Notes: generated by a model from the sequence alone, not told the origin. DNA of 64,000 bases from Bacillota bacterium (GCA_023420115.1 JAEZWR010000029.1:1-64000), one strand, 5' to 3'; numbered from the stretch's first letter, positions 1 to 9,846 are shown. Numbers and translations are program-made.

Positions 1-39
1 TGGCGTAGGCGAGAAGGTTTCGATATCGATGAATAGCAT
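1..39 (-). CDS. Phage-type DNA polymerase, N-terminal fragment (cut by window edge)
   Basis: Only 13 codons are inside the window, reading MLFIDIETFSPTP from an ATG at 39. The start is preceded by AAAGGAGAATGAGACC, a good ribosome binding site. The DIET tetrad is the Exo I motif of DnaQ-like 3'-5' exonuclease domains, and N-termini of this form are typical of the family A-like DNA polymerases carried by prophages of Firmicutes. This is a motif-based inference from a very short piece; another DEDD exonuclease is possible. The gene runs off the left edge. Confidence 0.45.
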   Translation of the reverse strand, partial: MLFIDIETFSPTP

Positions 40-56
40 GGTCTCATTCTCCTTTA

Positions 57-173
57 CTAGTACTGGCTATACTTGGGAGATTCAGACATGGGGGCGCGTC
101 GTTTGGGCTTGAGTTCAACTTCTCTTACGACTTCAATGACATTCACTTGACCAGTATATTTTAAAATAAAGGC
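57..173 (-). other. Open stretch without its own start, possible gene remnant
   Basis: Between a TAA at 174-176 and a TAG at 57-59 the minus strand is open in one frame for about 38 codons, immediately upstream of the polymerase-like start. It contains GTG at 144-146 and ATG at 87-89, neither with a clear ribosome binding site. The predicted end is basic (ELKPKRRAPM) and I do not recognise it. It may be the 3' end of a phage gene whose 5' part was lost when the element joined the neighbouring sequence. Confidence 0.25.
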
Positions 174-206
174 TTATGTGCTTTTTTACTTTATAAACCT
201 ATATAC

Positions 207-734
207 TTATATACCCTTTACTTCATGCCTAAGCACAAGGGAAAAAACAAGTTCCACAACCGTCCCAACAGCAGCAACAGCAACAGCACTTAACATCGTT
301 CCTACAATAAGAGAAACAACGGGAATTACGACAGCGAAAATACAATAGGCTCTTGACTTATACACCCACGAATAGGGAAGTAAGTGAGCACCAAAGACCA
401 TAGCATATACCATGATCATCTTTTCGGGAGCATAAGCAAACACCCACATAACGATTAGCAGATACAGAACTTGATTCATCGTAAAAATAAAAGCCAAATT
501 ACCGAGCTCATTATTTTTCTCAAAAATATCTACGCCCATTTTCTTGCCAATGACCCATGATATGGGAAGCAAAAGTGCGGAACAGCCTAGAGCCAATAAA
601 TTAGTCAATTTAATAGGAAGATTTAAACTTGCAACAATCGTAATTAAAAACCAAATGGCAACAGATGTCATAATAAATGGGAGACCTTTTTTCTGTTTCA
701 AGATAAGATCTTTCCGTAACTCTTCCAGATTCAT
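207..734 (-). CDS. DUF7010-like membrane protein
   Basis: A 175-residue integral membrane protein of unknown function. The frame is open to a TTG at 746, but the sequence GGAGGAAATA directly precedes the ATG at 734, so MNLEELRKDL is the real N-terminus. About five hydrophobic segments are visible (roughly residues 20-38, 44-62, 84-103, 108-122 and 131-165). The short charged N-terminus followed by KGLPFIM resembles the small DUF7010 family known from Firmicutes; this is recalled from sequence style, not searched. It stands alone, with no partner gene that suggests a role. Confidence 0.6.
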   Translation of the reverse strand: MNLEELRKDLILKQKKGLPFIMTSVAIWFLITIVASLNLPIKLTNLLALGCSALLLPISWVIGKKMGVDIFEKNNELGNLAFIFTMNQVLYLLIVMWVFAYAPEKMIMVYAMVFGAHLLPYSWVYKSRAYCIFAVVIPVVSLIVGTMLSAVAVAAVGTVVELVFSLVLRHEVKGI

Positions 735-970
735 TATTTCCTCCAATACTGGTGCGTATATATTCTTGTGATGGTAACAAGAGTATGTGGTCGGTTTGGA
801 TTAACAAAATCATTCTATCAAACTTTACCACATACGACAGAGAAAAATTTTGCAACTTAAACAATCGACTAGCTATGTTCCACTTTCATACAGAATAACA
901 CGGAAATAGGTTTAGCCATGCATGATTAGAGTGCATTTCTTTCATATTTACTTGTACGAGCTAGGCAAAG

Positions 971-983
971 GAGTTTCAAACTC
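971..983. repeat. Short inverted repeat upstream of the 1087 gene
   Basis: GAGTTTcAAACTC is a perfect 13-bp dyad nested in a longer one (TACGAG at 955-960 and CTCGTA at 981-986). It lies about 100 bp upstream of the 1087 start and could be an operator or a small hairpin; nothing else supports a function. Confidence 0.25.
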
Positions 984-1086
984 GTATAAGTAGTCCTATC
1001 CAATAATTGCTATTTGCATGTAAATATAGGAGAATTTGCAGTGAAATTTCATTCGTCTTAAGAAAATAGATAATAATGGAAACTCT

Positions 1087-1692
1087 ATGTTAAAGAAGCA
1101 CAATCAAGCAAAATTCAAACTTTTCCAATCCCATACTGGGCTTTGTATTTGGAGCCTCATTCTAGCGACATTTGGAATACTATGTCTATCCTTTTATTGT
1201 GATGCCGTATATATCGGTTATCGTGCTCTCATTTTCAAAATAATTGGAATGATCATTTCGCTGTTCGTAATCTTCTTTTTCTGCTGGAGCTTGATAAACC
1301 TTAGGAATAAAAATAATTCAAGTGTTCTATCTAAAAGTCACCCGCGCCTATATAGATGTGGACGTGTCTTATATGTGCTATTAATTGTAGTAAGTTTTTT
1401 ATTTCTTTCTTTCCGCATAGTGTATCCAGTAATGGCCGATCTGATTCATGGCCCTCAAACTGCTATTGTTTCGTATATCGGTACAGATAGTGAAAAACGC
1501 AAGGTCGGCAGACATTCTGGTAGCTATACACTTTATCACCTGAAATTTCAGGACAACAAAGGACATCAGATCACAATCAATCTCACAAATCGAGAATATA
1601 ATATCTATCATAAATATCTTGAATCCTTGCAGCATCAGGAATTGACTTTCTATCCTCATACCCATATCGCAATTATTAAGGATACTCCCTAA
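1087..1692 (+). CDS. Membrane protein of unknown function
   Basis: A 201-residue protein I do not recognise. It has three hydrophobic segments (about residues 19-44, 49-72 and 93-115) and then a soluble C-terminal part of about 85 residues rich in aromatic and basic residues (GSYTLYHLKF, KYLESLQHQELTFYPHTH), likely on one face of the membrane. The start ATG has only a weak purine-rich leader (AATAATGGAAACTCT) and no good Shine-Dalgarno sequence. It lies between the phage-like edge and the LPXTG gene and has no operon partners. Confidence 0.6.
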   Translation: MLKKHNQAKFKLFQSHTGLCIWSLILATFGILCLSFYCDAVYIGYRALIFKIIGMIISLFVIFFFCWSLINLRNKNNSSVLSKSHPRLYRCGRVLYVLLIVVSFLFLSFRIVYPVMADLIHGPQTAIVSYIGTDSEKRKVGRHSGSYTLYHLKFQDNKGHQITINLTNREYNIYHKYLESLQHQELTFYPHTHIAIIKDTP

Positions 1693-1773
1693 AAATATTA
1701 TTGACCATTGGCTTATGAATCCATCCCAAAAATACTATACCGACTCAAAGATATACTAGCAAAATAAAAAGCC

Positions 1774-1831
1774 CTAGAGCATTTATCTCTAGAGCAATTT
1801 AGTTTTGAACGACAAAAGCCGCCTCGGCTTT
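1774..1831 (-). terminator. Tandem hairpins downstream of the LPXTG gene
   Basis: Two hairpins lie past the stop of the 1852-5316 gene: AAAGCCG/CGGCTTT with a 3-base loop (1815-1831) and CTAGAG/CTCTAG (1774-1792). They sit between convergent genes and probably end transcription from both sides. The U-tracts are weak. Confidence 0.55.
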
Positions 1832-1851
1832 AATCTTCATAATATTAAATA

Positions 1852-4800
1852 TTATTGATTTTTTTCAGTTGAATTTTCTTGCAATCGTCTTCTAATTAGG
1901 AGCAATCCAAACCCTACACTTAATATCGCTAAAAGTGCAAATACACGGTTATCTTCTCCGGTAATAGGCAATTGTTGTGTCGATGAAGCTGCTGTTTGAT
2001 CTGAAGCTTCCAAACTCTGTCCCATTTCACTAGTGTTTTGAGATGACTCCGTGCTAGCCGAAATACTTTGCGTTGAATCTGTGGGCTTAGGCTCAAGTGG
2101 CTTAGTGGAATCGGAAGGTTTAGGCTCAGTAAGCTTTGTTTCTGTACTTGTTTCTTCTATTTTTGATTCAGTAACACTTGTTTCTGTATCCTTTGGCTCA
2201 TCTGGCTGTGGTGGCTCTACAGGACTGACTGGATCCACTGGTTTTACTGGTTCCACTGGCTCGACTGGTTCCACTGGTGGATTAATAGGTTTAACCGGTG
2301 GCGTAATGGGATCTGGTTCATCTGTATCTTTTACCTTGAGCAAGATATCTCGTGTCACATCATCAGTTACTGACTGAAGTTCTGGATCCTCTTTTAATTG
2401 TTCTAGATCATATGGATTCACAAGTTCATAACCATCAGGAATCGTAATATCTAGACTTGCGGTTCCTTCATGTTCCACAGTCTGCTCTCTAGTGCTTAGT
2501 ACTTCTTCTCCATTAAGTAAGCGTATCGTCACCTTGTGTGTGACAGGTGGTTCAGCTTCCTTTACCTTGAGCTGTATATCTTTAGACACATCATCGGTCA
2601 CTGATTGTAGCGCAGGGTCTTGTTTCAAAGCATCCAGCTCTCCTGGATTCACAAGTTCATAACCATCTGGAATAGTAATATCAAGGTTGGCAGCTTCTTC
2701 ATGCTCAACATCTTCTTCATAGGTATCTATGACATCCTCGCCAACGAGTAAATTGATTGCTACCTTATGAATAATTGGCGCATCTGGCTGTGATGGCTCT
2801 ACAGGACTAACTGGATCAACTGGTTTTATTGGCTCCAATGGCTCTACTGGTGGATTAATAGGTTTGACCGGTGGCGTAATGGGATCTGGTTCCTCTGTAT
2901 CTTTTACCTTGAGCAAGATATCTCGTGTCACATTATCAGTTACTGACTGAAGTTCTAGATCCTCTTTTAAATTTTCGAGCGCATCTGGGTTAACAAGCTC
3001 ATAACCATCAGGAATAGTAATGTCAAATTTTGTAGTCCCTTCATGTTCCACAGTCTGCTCGCTAGTGCTTAGTACTTCTTCTCCATTAAGTAAGCGTATA
3101 GTCACCTTGTGTGTGACTGGCTGTTTAGCTTCCTTTACCTTGAGTTCTATATCTTTAGAAACATCCTCAGTCACTGATTGTAGTGCAGGATCTTGTTTCA
3201 AAGTCTCAAGTGCATTTGGATTCACAAGTTCATAACCATAAGGAATCTCAATATCCAAATTTGCAGAATCGCCATGCTTTATTTGCTGCTCTACGGTACC
3301 TAGTGTTTCATCCCCTTTACGCAAACGAATCGTCACCTGATGCGTAACTCGTTCAATATTAAGATCAACTTGACTTCCAGGATCGAAACTCAACTTATCT
3401 TCTTGCCCATCAACTAGCTTATAGTTCTCGGGTAGGTCTTTTTTATCGAAAGTCAACTTATCCTTTTGACTAGGCTTCGTTTGAATCGTCAAAGTTTTAA
3501 GAATCTCTTGACTTTCGGCATCACGTAAAGTAACTGTAGATTCAACGAATAGATCTTCCTTGACCAACAAAACATTAATCGTCTTGTCCTCTGTTAGATC
3601 TTCGCCCGGAACAACCTTGTATCCGTCCTCATCTTTTAACTTAAATCTGTAATCCTCGCTCTTTGCGCTGGGGACAGCAGGAAGCTCATATTTTTCAGCG
3701 TAACGCGCTTTGACCTTAACATCTTCAGCTAAGGCCTTTCTATCCTCTTCCGTCCATTCATCTTCGCTCAGCTCTGTACCATCCTCATGGACAGCCTTAA
3801 ATCGATAAGTCAAAGTAATTTCCTTACCTTGAACTTGAATTTCTGTCTCCTGACCATATGGCAAATCCATTGTAGCCTGATCTTTGTTCACTAATTCATA
3901 ATGCTCCGGCACAAGAGGTTCAACATGGTATTTTTTTAGTGACTCTTCACTTTGGGCTAAAACCTTTTCATTAAGCACTTTCGAATTTTTATCAGTAAAT
4001 TTTAAAGTTGTCGAATCGTAATAACGAATTCCTGCAAGAATAGGATCTTGATATCCCTCAGCTGATAAACCCTGTCTTGTTCCAATACTAAAGTCAGCTA
4101 CAGGATCAAACTGAGACTCAAAGAAAGAACGCGAGGAATGTCCACGTTCAGAATTGGGCAAAGTAATCGCATTATCTGGAGCTCCTGTTGTATTGGATAC
4201 TGAATCGTTGTTGGTGCGGTAATGATACGTAAGAGTAGTTTCTGTATTAATAATATCAGCGACCTTTGCATATTCCATTGTATAAGGAGCCAAAATAGAC
4301 GCAGGAACTCTCGGAGATTGGAATGTATAAACTCTCTTGAGTGTCTGATTCGATTTTTTATCTGGATCGTGACGCATCAAATTATCTGTTGTGAAACCTT
4401 TTTTAGGATCAGCATAATCAGCTCCAGCATAACGCACCATAAAAATTTGTGCCAAATATCCGCCCAAAGAATGCCCCGTTACATAGAGATTTTTAATATC
4501 AGAACGTGCTGAAAGCTCATCTGCGACATTCTGAGCCGATGTTGCCTGCCAAGGCCAACTACCTGCACCAAGTTTCACGTCATTGGTGACATCTGCTGAG
4601 CCAGCTGTACCACGAATCGCAAGCACATATGTACTATCAGAATCTAAAAAAGGAAGACTCTTGTTAGTATATTTAAATAAAACCGCATCAAAATCGTCAT
4701 CCAAATGCCAAGTCTTATCGACACTCCAATAAGGACCGAGTTCTCGATTCATCATCGCGTACTCTTTGCGACCCTCAGTTTCACCACTACCTTTATAAAG

Positions 4801-5316
4801 TTCCTGCTCTCTCAGTGGCTTAGGATCAAGTACTCGATTAATATAGTCATCATTGCGGTAACAAAGTTCCATCATCATGATGGCATCTCGCCCAGTCATA
4901 TTCCACCCGAGTGGATTTGAATCCTTGTCATCCGTAATACCGTCACCGTCTGTGTCCTTCAAATAAGGATGAGACTTATAATAAAGATAAGTATTCCCAT
5001 TTTCCTCATATGTGAATACCTCTTCTGAATTTTTCAAACCGTCTTCATCGTCGTCTGCATCTGGATCCAATGGTTCTCGTCCTACTAAGGAACTTTCAAC
5101 CTTGCCTCCTTTAAGCCTAATCTTACCTTCTGAGATAGCTTTTGCATCTTCTTTGGTCAAAGGCTTAAGATTTTGAGGAAGGGTAGCACGCTCCTCGGCG
5201 TGAACCTGATTAGCCATTCTTGACTCAAATGTGCCAAATAATTGCAATGTCAACAGCATCGCTAAACCAAAGGCGACACGCTTCTTGATATGATGAATAC
5301 GACTTATTTGATACAC
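1852..5316 (-). CDS. LPXTG-anchored surface protein with lipase class 3-like domain and repeats
   Basis: A 1154-residue cell-wall-anchored protein. It starts at a GTG with GGAGAATAGTA ahead. Parts in order: signal peptide (about 1-40); an acidic Asp-rich calcium-binding-like stretch (DPDADDDEDG at 84-93, DTDGDGITDD at 121-130); an alpha/beta-hydrolase region (about 140-420) with the nucleophile elbow GHSLGG at 281-286 (Ser283), an upstream AIRGTAGS strand typical of class 3 lipases, and candidate Asp371 and His393; then beta-rich modules; four copies of a roughly 70-residue repeat (about 657-730, 735-806, 849-918, 926-998) with proline-rich spacers; an acidic Ser/Thr/Pro wall-spanning tail; and LPITG at 1116-1120, a membrane helix and RRR. 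The fold suggests an esterase or lipase displayed on the surface by sortase; the substrate is unknown. No sortase gene is in the window. Confidence 0.85.
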   Translation of the reverse strand: MYQISRIHHIKKRVAFGLAMLLTLQLFGTFESRMANQVHAEERATLPQNLKPLTKEDAKAISEGKIRLKGGKVESSLVGREPLDPDADDDEDGLKNSEEVFTYEENGNTYLYYKSHPYLKDTDGDGITDDKDSNPLGWNMTGRDAIMMMELCYRNDDYINRVLDPKPLREQELYKGSGETEGRKEYAMMNRELGPYWSVDKTWHLDDDFDAVLFKYTNKSLPFLDSDSTYVLAIRGTAGSADVTNDVKLGAGSWPWQATSAQNVADELSARSDIKNLYVTGHSLGGYLAQIFMVRYAGADYADPKKGFTTDNLMRHDPDKKSNQTLKRVYTFQSPRVPASILAPYTMEYAKVADIINTETTLTYHYRTNNDSVSNTTGAPDNAITLPNSERGHSSRSFFESQFDPVADFSIGTRQGLSAEGYQDPILAGIRYYDSTTLKFTDKNSKVLNEKVLAQSEESLKKYHVEPLVPEHYELVNKDQATMDLPYGQETEIQVQGKEITLTYRFKAVHEDGTELSEDEWTEEDRKALAEDVKVKARYAEKYELPAVPSAKSEDYRFKLKDEDGYKVVPGEDLTEDKTINVLLVKEDLFVESTVTLRDAESQEILKTLTIQTKPSQKDKLTFDKKDLPENYKLVDGQEDKLSFDPGSQVDLNIERVTHQVTIRLRKGDETLGTVEQQIKHGDSANLDIEIPYGYELVNPNALETLKQDPALQSVTEDVSKDIELKVKEAKQPVTHKVTIRLLNGEEVLSTSEQTVEHEGTTKFDITIPDGYELVNPDALENLKEDLELQSVTDNVTRDILLKVKDTEEPDPITPPVKPINPPVEPLEPIKPVDPVSPVEPSQPDAPIIHKVAINLLVGEDVIDTYEEDVEHEEAANLDITIPDGYELVNPGELDALKQDPALQSVTDDVSKDIQLKVKEAEPPVTHKVTIRLLNGEEVLSTREQTVEHEGTASLDITIPDGYELVNPYDLEQLKEDPELQSVTDDVTRDILLKVKDTDEPDPITPPVKPINPPVEPVEPVEPVKPVDPVSPVEPPQPDEPKDTETSVTESKIEETSTETKLTEPKPSDSTKPLEPKPTDSTQSISASTESSQNTSEMGQSLEASDQTAASSTQQLPITGEDNRVFALLAILSVGFGLLLIRRRLQENSTEKNQ
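2281..3430 (-). repeat. 573-bp internal tandem duplication in the LPXTG gene
   Basis: Two adjacent segments inside the surface-protein gene match closely at an offset of 573 bp (191 codons): for example the DNA starting at 2281 and at 2854 is nearly identical for over 100 bases. Each unit encodes two repeat modules plus, in the 3' part, a proline-rich spacer (PVKPINPPVEP). The near identity at DNA level points to a recent duplication and to possible length variation by recombination. Confidence 0.8.
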
Positions 5317-6063
5317 TACTATTCTCCATTCTACAATTCAAAAAGTGCTCTTATTTTCGCAGAGCACTTGAAGTTCAATATATCTATTTCTCATATAACA
5401 TTTAGATAAGATCTACCAAACATATCTTTCTACAATAATTAAAAAAAGAAAAAAACAACATCGAGCTTAGTGTCTTTTCTCTAATATTAATTCGTAATGT
5501 TCCTTGGCAAAAAATTTCACTCACTGGAACTGAATCTTTATTTTTTAACTTAAGAATCATCAAATATTGAAGTTAAACCAATTTGCTCCAAATAATATCT
5601 AATTATTTACTCAAACCTTTTTCCAAGGACGAAGTTCATAATCAATTACATAGATCGTCACTTAAAATACAGTTATTCTAAACCCATATTAAAGTAATTA
5701 CGCCTCTTATTTAGTTCAAGGAAGCATAAGTACAATCACTTATCCTCATCAATTAAGAAATTTTCAATCTTGAGAGTATTTTCTATATTCGACAACTCTT
5801 AGTTCACAATCAAAATCTGTAGTTAAATATCTTAGGTTTCTTTTTCTTATCTAAATTAGGTTGAATTCTCATTTATTTAAGTTTTAACATATTTCCCACT
5901 ACAATTTTACAGTTATAAACTCTATAAAATTTTACTATTTCATTCACTTTCAATCAATCATCTATTAGCTTAATATTTCCACAAAAAAATATTCTCCTCC
6001 CTGAAAAATTCAGTTCAAAGAATATTTATTAATAATTATGTTTATTTATATAAACTGGAAAAA
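5317..6063. other. 747-bp gene-free AT-rich interval
   Basis: No convincing open frame, RNA gene or repeat is seen here apart from the ABC-operon terminator at 5983-6030. The right part should hold nothing further; the left part must carry the promoter of the minus-strand LPXTG gene, but I could not pick one with confidence. It could be the decayed remains of a lost gene. Confidence 0.5.
5983..6030 (-). terminator. Terminator of the ABC-pair operon
   Basis: Nested hairpin: AATATTCT pairs with AGAATATT, with CTGAA/TTCAG inside. Read on the minus strand it is followed by a run of seven T, 35 bp past the stop of the second ABC gene. Confidence 0.65.
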
Positions 6064-7839
6064 TCATACTAATGTCCAACGACTAGATCTTTCCTTGGCT
6101 TCTACGAAACTTTTATATATACCTTCTTCTCTCATTAATTCACTATGAGTTCCTTGCTGAACTAAACGACCCTCATTAATCACCAGAATCTTATCAGCAT
6201 TGCGCACAGTCGAAAGTCGATGAGCGATGGACACAACCGTTTTGCCCTCACATATTTCTTCTAGCCCTGCAATAATTTCATACTCATTCTCTGGATCTAC
6301 ACTAGAAGTAGCTTCATCAAGAAGAATGATATCCGCATTTTTCAAAAGCGCTCGCGCAATCGAAATTCTCTGTTTTTCTCCTCCACTCAAACGTGAGCCC
6401 TCATCACCGACATATGTGTTATAACCCTGCGGCATCTCCATAATAAATTCATGACAACGTGCACGCTTACATATTTCCACTATCTCTTCATCAGTAGCTT
6501 CGGGCTTTGCAAAACGAATATTATTTGCAATGGTATCATCAAATAGATAAACATCTTGAAATACAAGACTCAAATCTTTAAGAAGTGTACGAATAGAATA
6601 ATTTGAAATATCTTGATTACCATAACTAATACGGCCCTTTTGAGGATCCCAAAAACGGGCAATCAAGCTAATAATTGTTGATTTTCCTGAACCAGATGGT
6701 CCAACAATTGCAACTTTAGATCCATGTTCTATACAGAAACTCATATCCTTAATCACATAATCATTTTCTTCCATTTGCTCTGGTACTTTATCTAAATAAG
6801 AGAAACTGACATTCTCAAAACAAATTCGCTTATTTTCATCTTCAGGCGACTGCTTTATATTACCTTCATCAAGATTAGGAACATCCAAAACATTTTCAAG
6901 AAAATCAAAATCACCTGGTACTTTATTCGTTAATATAGTGTTATTAACTAATGGAGACAAACTCATAAAAAGCATATTAGCCGCTACTGTAACCGTCAGC
7001 ACCATAGTAGTATTTATCATACCTTTTGTATAAAGATAACAACTAAGCAAGGCGACCAATAGCGATGAAATGTGAATGAGAGTATTAAATAGTGTATTAA
7101 ACTTAACAAAAGTTTTTTCAAGTTCAAATTGTTGCTTAGCATACTCCCTTGAACGATTGTAAATCTGAGAATGAACTTGAGACTTAAAATTATCATTCAA
7201 AAGAGGATACGCTCTAAGAACATTAGCTCCACGGATCCCCTCAAGAATAGCATCTGATAATTCAACCTGTGCTTTTCGGGAATAAATAGTATCTTTGCGA
7301 GCGCCATTTACACCTTTTATATAGATCCAAAAATGAAGCATTACTAGTACTAGGCAAAGTAAGCCTACTATCCAATGCATAAAAAACATTCCCAAGCATA
7401 AGACTAGTGAACATACCAATGCCTGAATTGCAAATAATAGTGGCATTGTTGCATAAGTTTCAAGTCCCTGCAAAATTTGTGTGAGTGCCGTTAAAATAGA
7501 TGTAAGTCTTGTAGAGTTAAAAAAACCCATAGGAGCCTGCTTAAGACGAGTTCCCATTTTAAGTCTAAAATCACGTGCGCATGTGAAAAATAATCCTGCA
7601 ATATTAATCTGTGACAACCATGAAAAAATAAACTGAAATACGATTGACCCAAGTAAAATAATAAATAAGATTATCAAATTTTCAGCCAATATATTAGACA
7701 ATAATAGATGAAAGCCTACATAAAAGGCATAAAAACTGGCAATAGCTGCTAGATTTGAAAGACCAAGAAATATGATCCCTAATTTCAATTTTTGTTTATG
7801 CTTGCCAGCAAAATGTAAATATTTCTTAAGAAGTTTCAT
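6064..7839 (-). CDS. ABC transporter, fused permease/ATPase (second half of heterodimer)
   Basis: A 591-residue half-transporter: six membrane helices in the first 310 residues, then a nucleotide-binding domain with Walker A GPSGSGKS (380-387), Q-loop near 428, signature LSGGEKQ (484-490), Walker B IILLDEA (504-510), D-loop SSVD and H-loop His540. All ATPase motifs are intact. Its start overlaps the stop of the preceding gene (GTAATG), with AAAGGAGAATTTGTA in front, so the two are translationally coupled and very probably form a heterodimer. A TetR repressor starts the operon. The substrate cannot be read from the sequence; drug, lipid, peptide or iron-chelator transport are open. Confidence 0.88.
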   Translation of the reverse strand: MKLLKKYLHFAGKHKQKLKLGIIFLGLSNLAAIASFYAFYVGFHLLLSNILAENLIILFIILLGSIVFQFIFSWLSQINIAGLFFTCARDFRLKMGTRLKQAPMGFFNSTRLTSILTALTQILQGLETYATMPLLFAIQALVCSLVLCLGMFFMHWIVGLLCLVLVMLHFWIYIKGVNGARKDTIYSRKAQVELSDAILEGIRGANVLRAYPLLNDNFKSQVHSQIYNRSREYAKQQFELEKTFVKFNTLFNTLIHISSLLVALLSCYLYTKGMINTTMVLTVTVAANMLFMSLSPLVNNTILTNKVPGDFDFLENVLDVPNLDEGNIKQSPEDENKRICFENVSFSYLDKVPEQMEENDYVIKDMSFCIEHGSKVAIVGPSGSGKSTIISLIARFWDPQKGRISYGNQDISNYSIRTLLKDLSLVFQDVYLFDDTIANNIRFAKPEATDEEIVEICKRARCHEFIMEMPQGYNTYVGDEGSRLSGGEKQRISIARALLKNADIILLDEATSSVDPENEYEIIAGLEEICEGKTVVSIAHRLSTVRNADKILVINEGRLVQQGTHSELMREEGIYKSFVEAKERSSRWTLV

Positions 7840-9812
7840 TACAAATTCTCCTTTCCATAAGATGAATTTAAGATATTTCTTTTTACCTGCTCATTTTTAT
7901 CGAAAGAATTCATATCTTTTTTATCATTTTTTTCAAATGGAGCCCAAAGTCGTGCATAAAGATGACATGATTTTAGTAGTTCTTCATGTCTTCCTTCTCC
8001 TACTACTCGCCCTTTTTCTAAAACAATTATTTTATCTGCTCCAATAACTGTATTAAGTCTATGAGCAACTACCAAAAGAGATTTTCCTTGAATAAGTGAT
8101 AATAAAGAATCCTGAATTAGAACCTCATTCTCCGGGTCGGCATAGGCAGTGGCCTCATCTAAAATAATCATGTTCGCAGGTTTCAAAAACGCCCTTGCAA
8201 GCGCAATTCTCTGACGTTCACCACCTGAAAGTTTAGATCCAGCATCTCCACCATTGGTATCGTAAGCATTTGGTAATTTCATAATAAATTCATGAGCATG
8301 TGCCGCTTTTGCAGCCTCTACAATTTCTTCTTCCGTGGCATCAGGCTTGGATAGAGAAATATTTTCTCTTATTGAGCAATTAAACAAAAAGTTCTCTTGA
8401 GAAACATATGAGATTTCCTCCATTAACTGTTTATAAGGCAAGTCCTGAATAAGTTGTCCACCCAAGCGAATAGATCCGCTATCTTGATCCCAGTACGAAG
8501 CCAAAAGACGTGCTACAGTTGACTTTCCCGATCCAGATGGTCCAACTATAGCTGTCACTTTATTTTTCTCGGCTGTAAAGCTCACGTGATGCAAGACTTC
8601 TGTCCCATCTTCATATGAAAAACAAACATCATCAAATTCAGCACCCTTAGAATTATCAAGTTTCTTTCTTTGACTATCATCTGGACGCTCAAACTCTTTA
8701 TGATATAGAAGAGTTCTTATTTCTCTCCATTTATATGTCACCATTGTGAATACTTCTAGACTCATAGTTAGAGCATATGCATTTGGTAAAATTGCCATTG
8801 GCAAAATAAGAGCCATAATAAAAGTATATGCTGGAATCTGACCATTAAAATATAGTAAAAAAGCCAACGGCAATGTTACAAAATTACTAACCGAAAGTGT
8901 AGAACTGACTATTGCCATACCCGGCCAACTCTGCTTCCACCATGCCATTGTTGAATCATGATAAAAATTAGTTGCTGCAATATATCGAGAATAAATTGAG
9001 TTATCGTGTAAAAAAGCCTTAATAACAGGAATTCCCCTTATAAATTCTAAAGTTCTCGCATTAACCTCTGCATACGAAGAATTCCATAAACGTTGTCTCG
9101 CTTCACCACGTTGATAAGCAATAGCAAATCCTATAGCGAGTAGTGGAAATGGCGCAAGTAGACTCATGCCTAATCTCCAATCTAGAATAAAGAGAATTAT
9201 AGTTGCGAGTATAGGATGAAGCATACGACCAGGAAGTTCAGGAATTACATGCGCAATCCAATCTTCACAGGCTGCTACTGACTCAACTATTATACTTTTT
9301 ATTGATCCAGCTGAATGGTTAACTAAATATCCTGCTGGAATCTTATTTATCTTCTCATACAACTTTTCACGAAGGATTCCTAACGTATTAAAAGCACATT
9401 TATGTGAAATAATTGAAGATAAGCCTTTTAATATCAAACTTAGAAGAAGAGCTATTAGTGCAATAAACCCATAAAGAAATAATTGTGACAAAGATTGTGT
9501 TTGCTGCGCAGATACCTTTGACAGAATCCAATAACCTGCATAAGCTGAAAAAAAATAAGAAGCGAAGCATAAAATTTCACCAGCACATGCCAAAATCATT
9601 GAAAGTCGCATACTTTTTCTATATGTAGGTACTAATTCCTTTAATTCCTTATTGAAACTAGAAATAGTAATTGGCTTTTCTTCTTGACTAGCATAAATAT
9701 TGTCTTCGAAGCGTTTCTTAACTTCAGAAGGAATTTCAAAATTTAAATGTTCAAGATCCCTCATCAATCGATCATGTTTCTTGTTAATCCTATTAATTGT
9801 GGCGCCCTTCAT
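7839..9812 (-). CDS. ABC transporter, fused permease/ATPase (first half of heterodimer)
   Basis: A 657-residue half-transporter with a charged cytoplasmic extension of about 65 residues before the first helix. The nucleotide-binding domain has Walker A GPSGSGKS (424-431), signature LSGGERQ (528-534) and Walker B MIILDEA (548-554), followed by TAYADPENE. That D-loop form is shared with the YbtP/YbtQ and IrtA/IrtB group, exporter-fold ABC proteins that move siderophores inward; in Firmicutes relatives the substrate is mostly unknown. Start supported by AAAGGAGTATCATTGT. It follows the TetR gene by 34 bp and overlaps the next half-transporter by one base. Confidence 0.88.
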   Translation of the reverse strand: MKGATINRINKKHDRLMRDLEHLNFEIPSEVKKRFEDNIYASQEEKPITISSFNKELKELVPTYRKSMRLSMILACAGEILCFASYFFSAYAGYWILSKVSAQQTQSLSQLFLYGFIALIALLLSLILKGLSSIISHKCAFNTLGILREKLYEKINKIPAGYLVNHSAGSIKSIIVESVAACEDWIAHVIPELPGRMLHPILATIILFILDWRLGMSLLAPFPLLAIGFAIAYQRGEARQRLWNSSYAEVNARTLEFIRGIPVIKAFLHDNSIYSRYIAATNFYHDSTMAWWKQSWPGMAIVSSTLSVSNFVTLPLAFLLYFNGQIPAYTFIMALILPMAILPNAYALTMSLEVFTMVTYKWREIRTLLYHKEFERPDDSQRKKLDNSKGAEFDDVCFSYEDGTEVLHHVSFTAEKNKVTAIVGPSGSGKSTVARLLASYWDQDSGSIRLGGQLIQDLPYKQLMEEISYVSQENFLFNCSIRENISLSKPDATEEEIVEAAKAAHAHEFIMKLPNAYDTNGGDAGSKLSGGERQRIALARAFLKPANMIILDEATAYADPENEVLIQDSLLSLIQGKSLLVVAHRLNTVIGADKIIVLEKGRVVGEGRHEELLKSCHLYARLWAPFEKNDKKDMNSFDKNEQVKRNILNSSYGKENL

Positions 9813-9846
9813 ACAATGATACTCCTTTCAAATTAGATAATGATTT

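Noticed and set aside
610..864. 84-codon open frame on the minus strand
   Set aside because: Overlaps the DUF7010-like gene in another frame and has no ribosome binding site.
2051..2377. Ser/Gly/Thr-rich open frame opposite the LPXTG gene
   Set aside because: It is an antisense shadow of the proline-rich repeat (Pro codons read as Gly or Trp on the other strand).
2281..3430. Spaced repeats resembling a CRISPR array
   Set aside because: The repeats are coding and in frame with a 573-bp period; no short repeat-spacer pattern and no cas genes.
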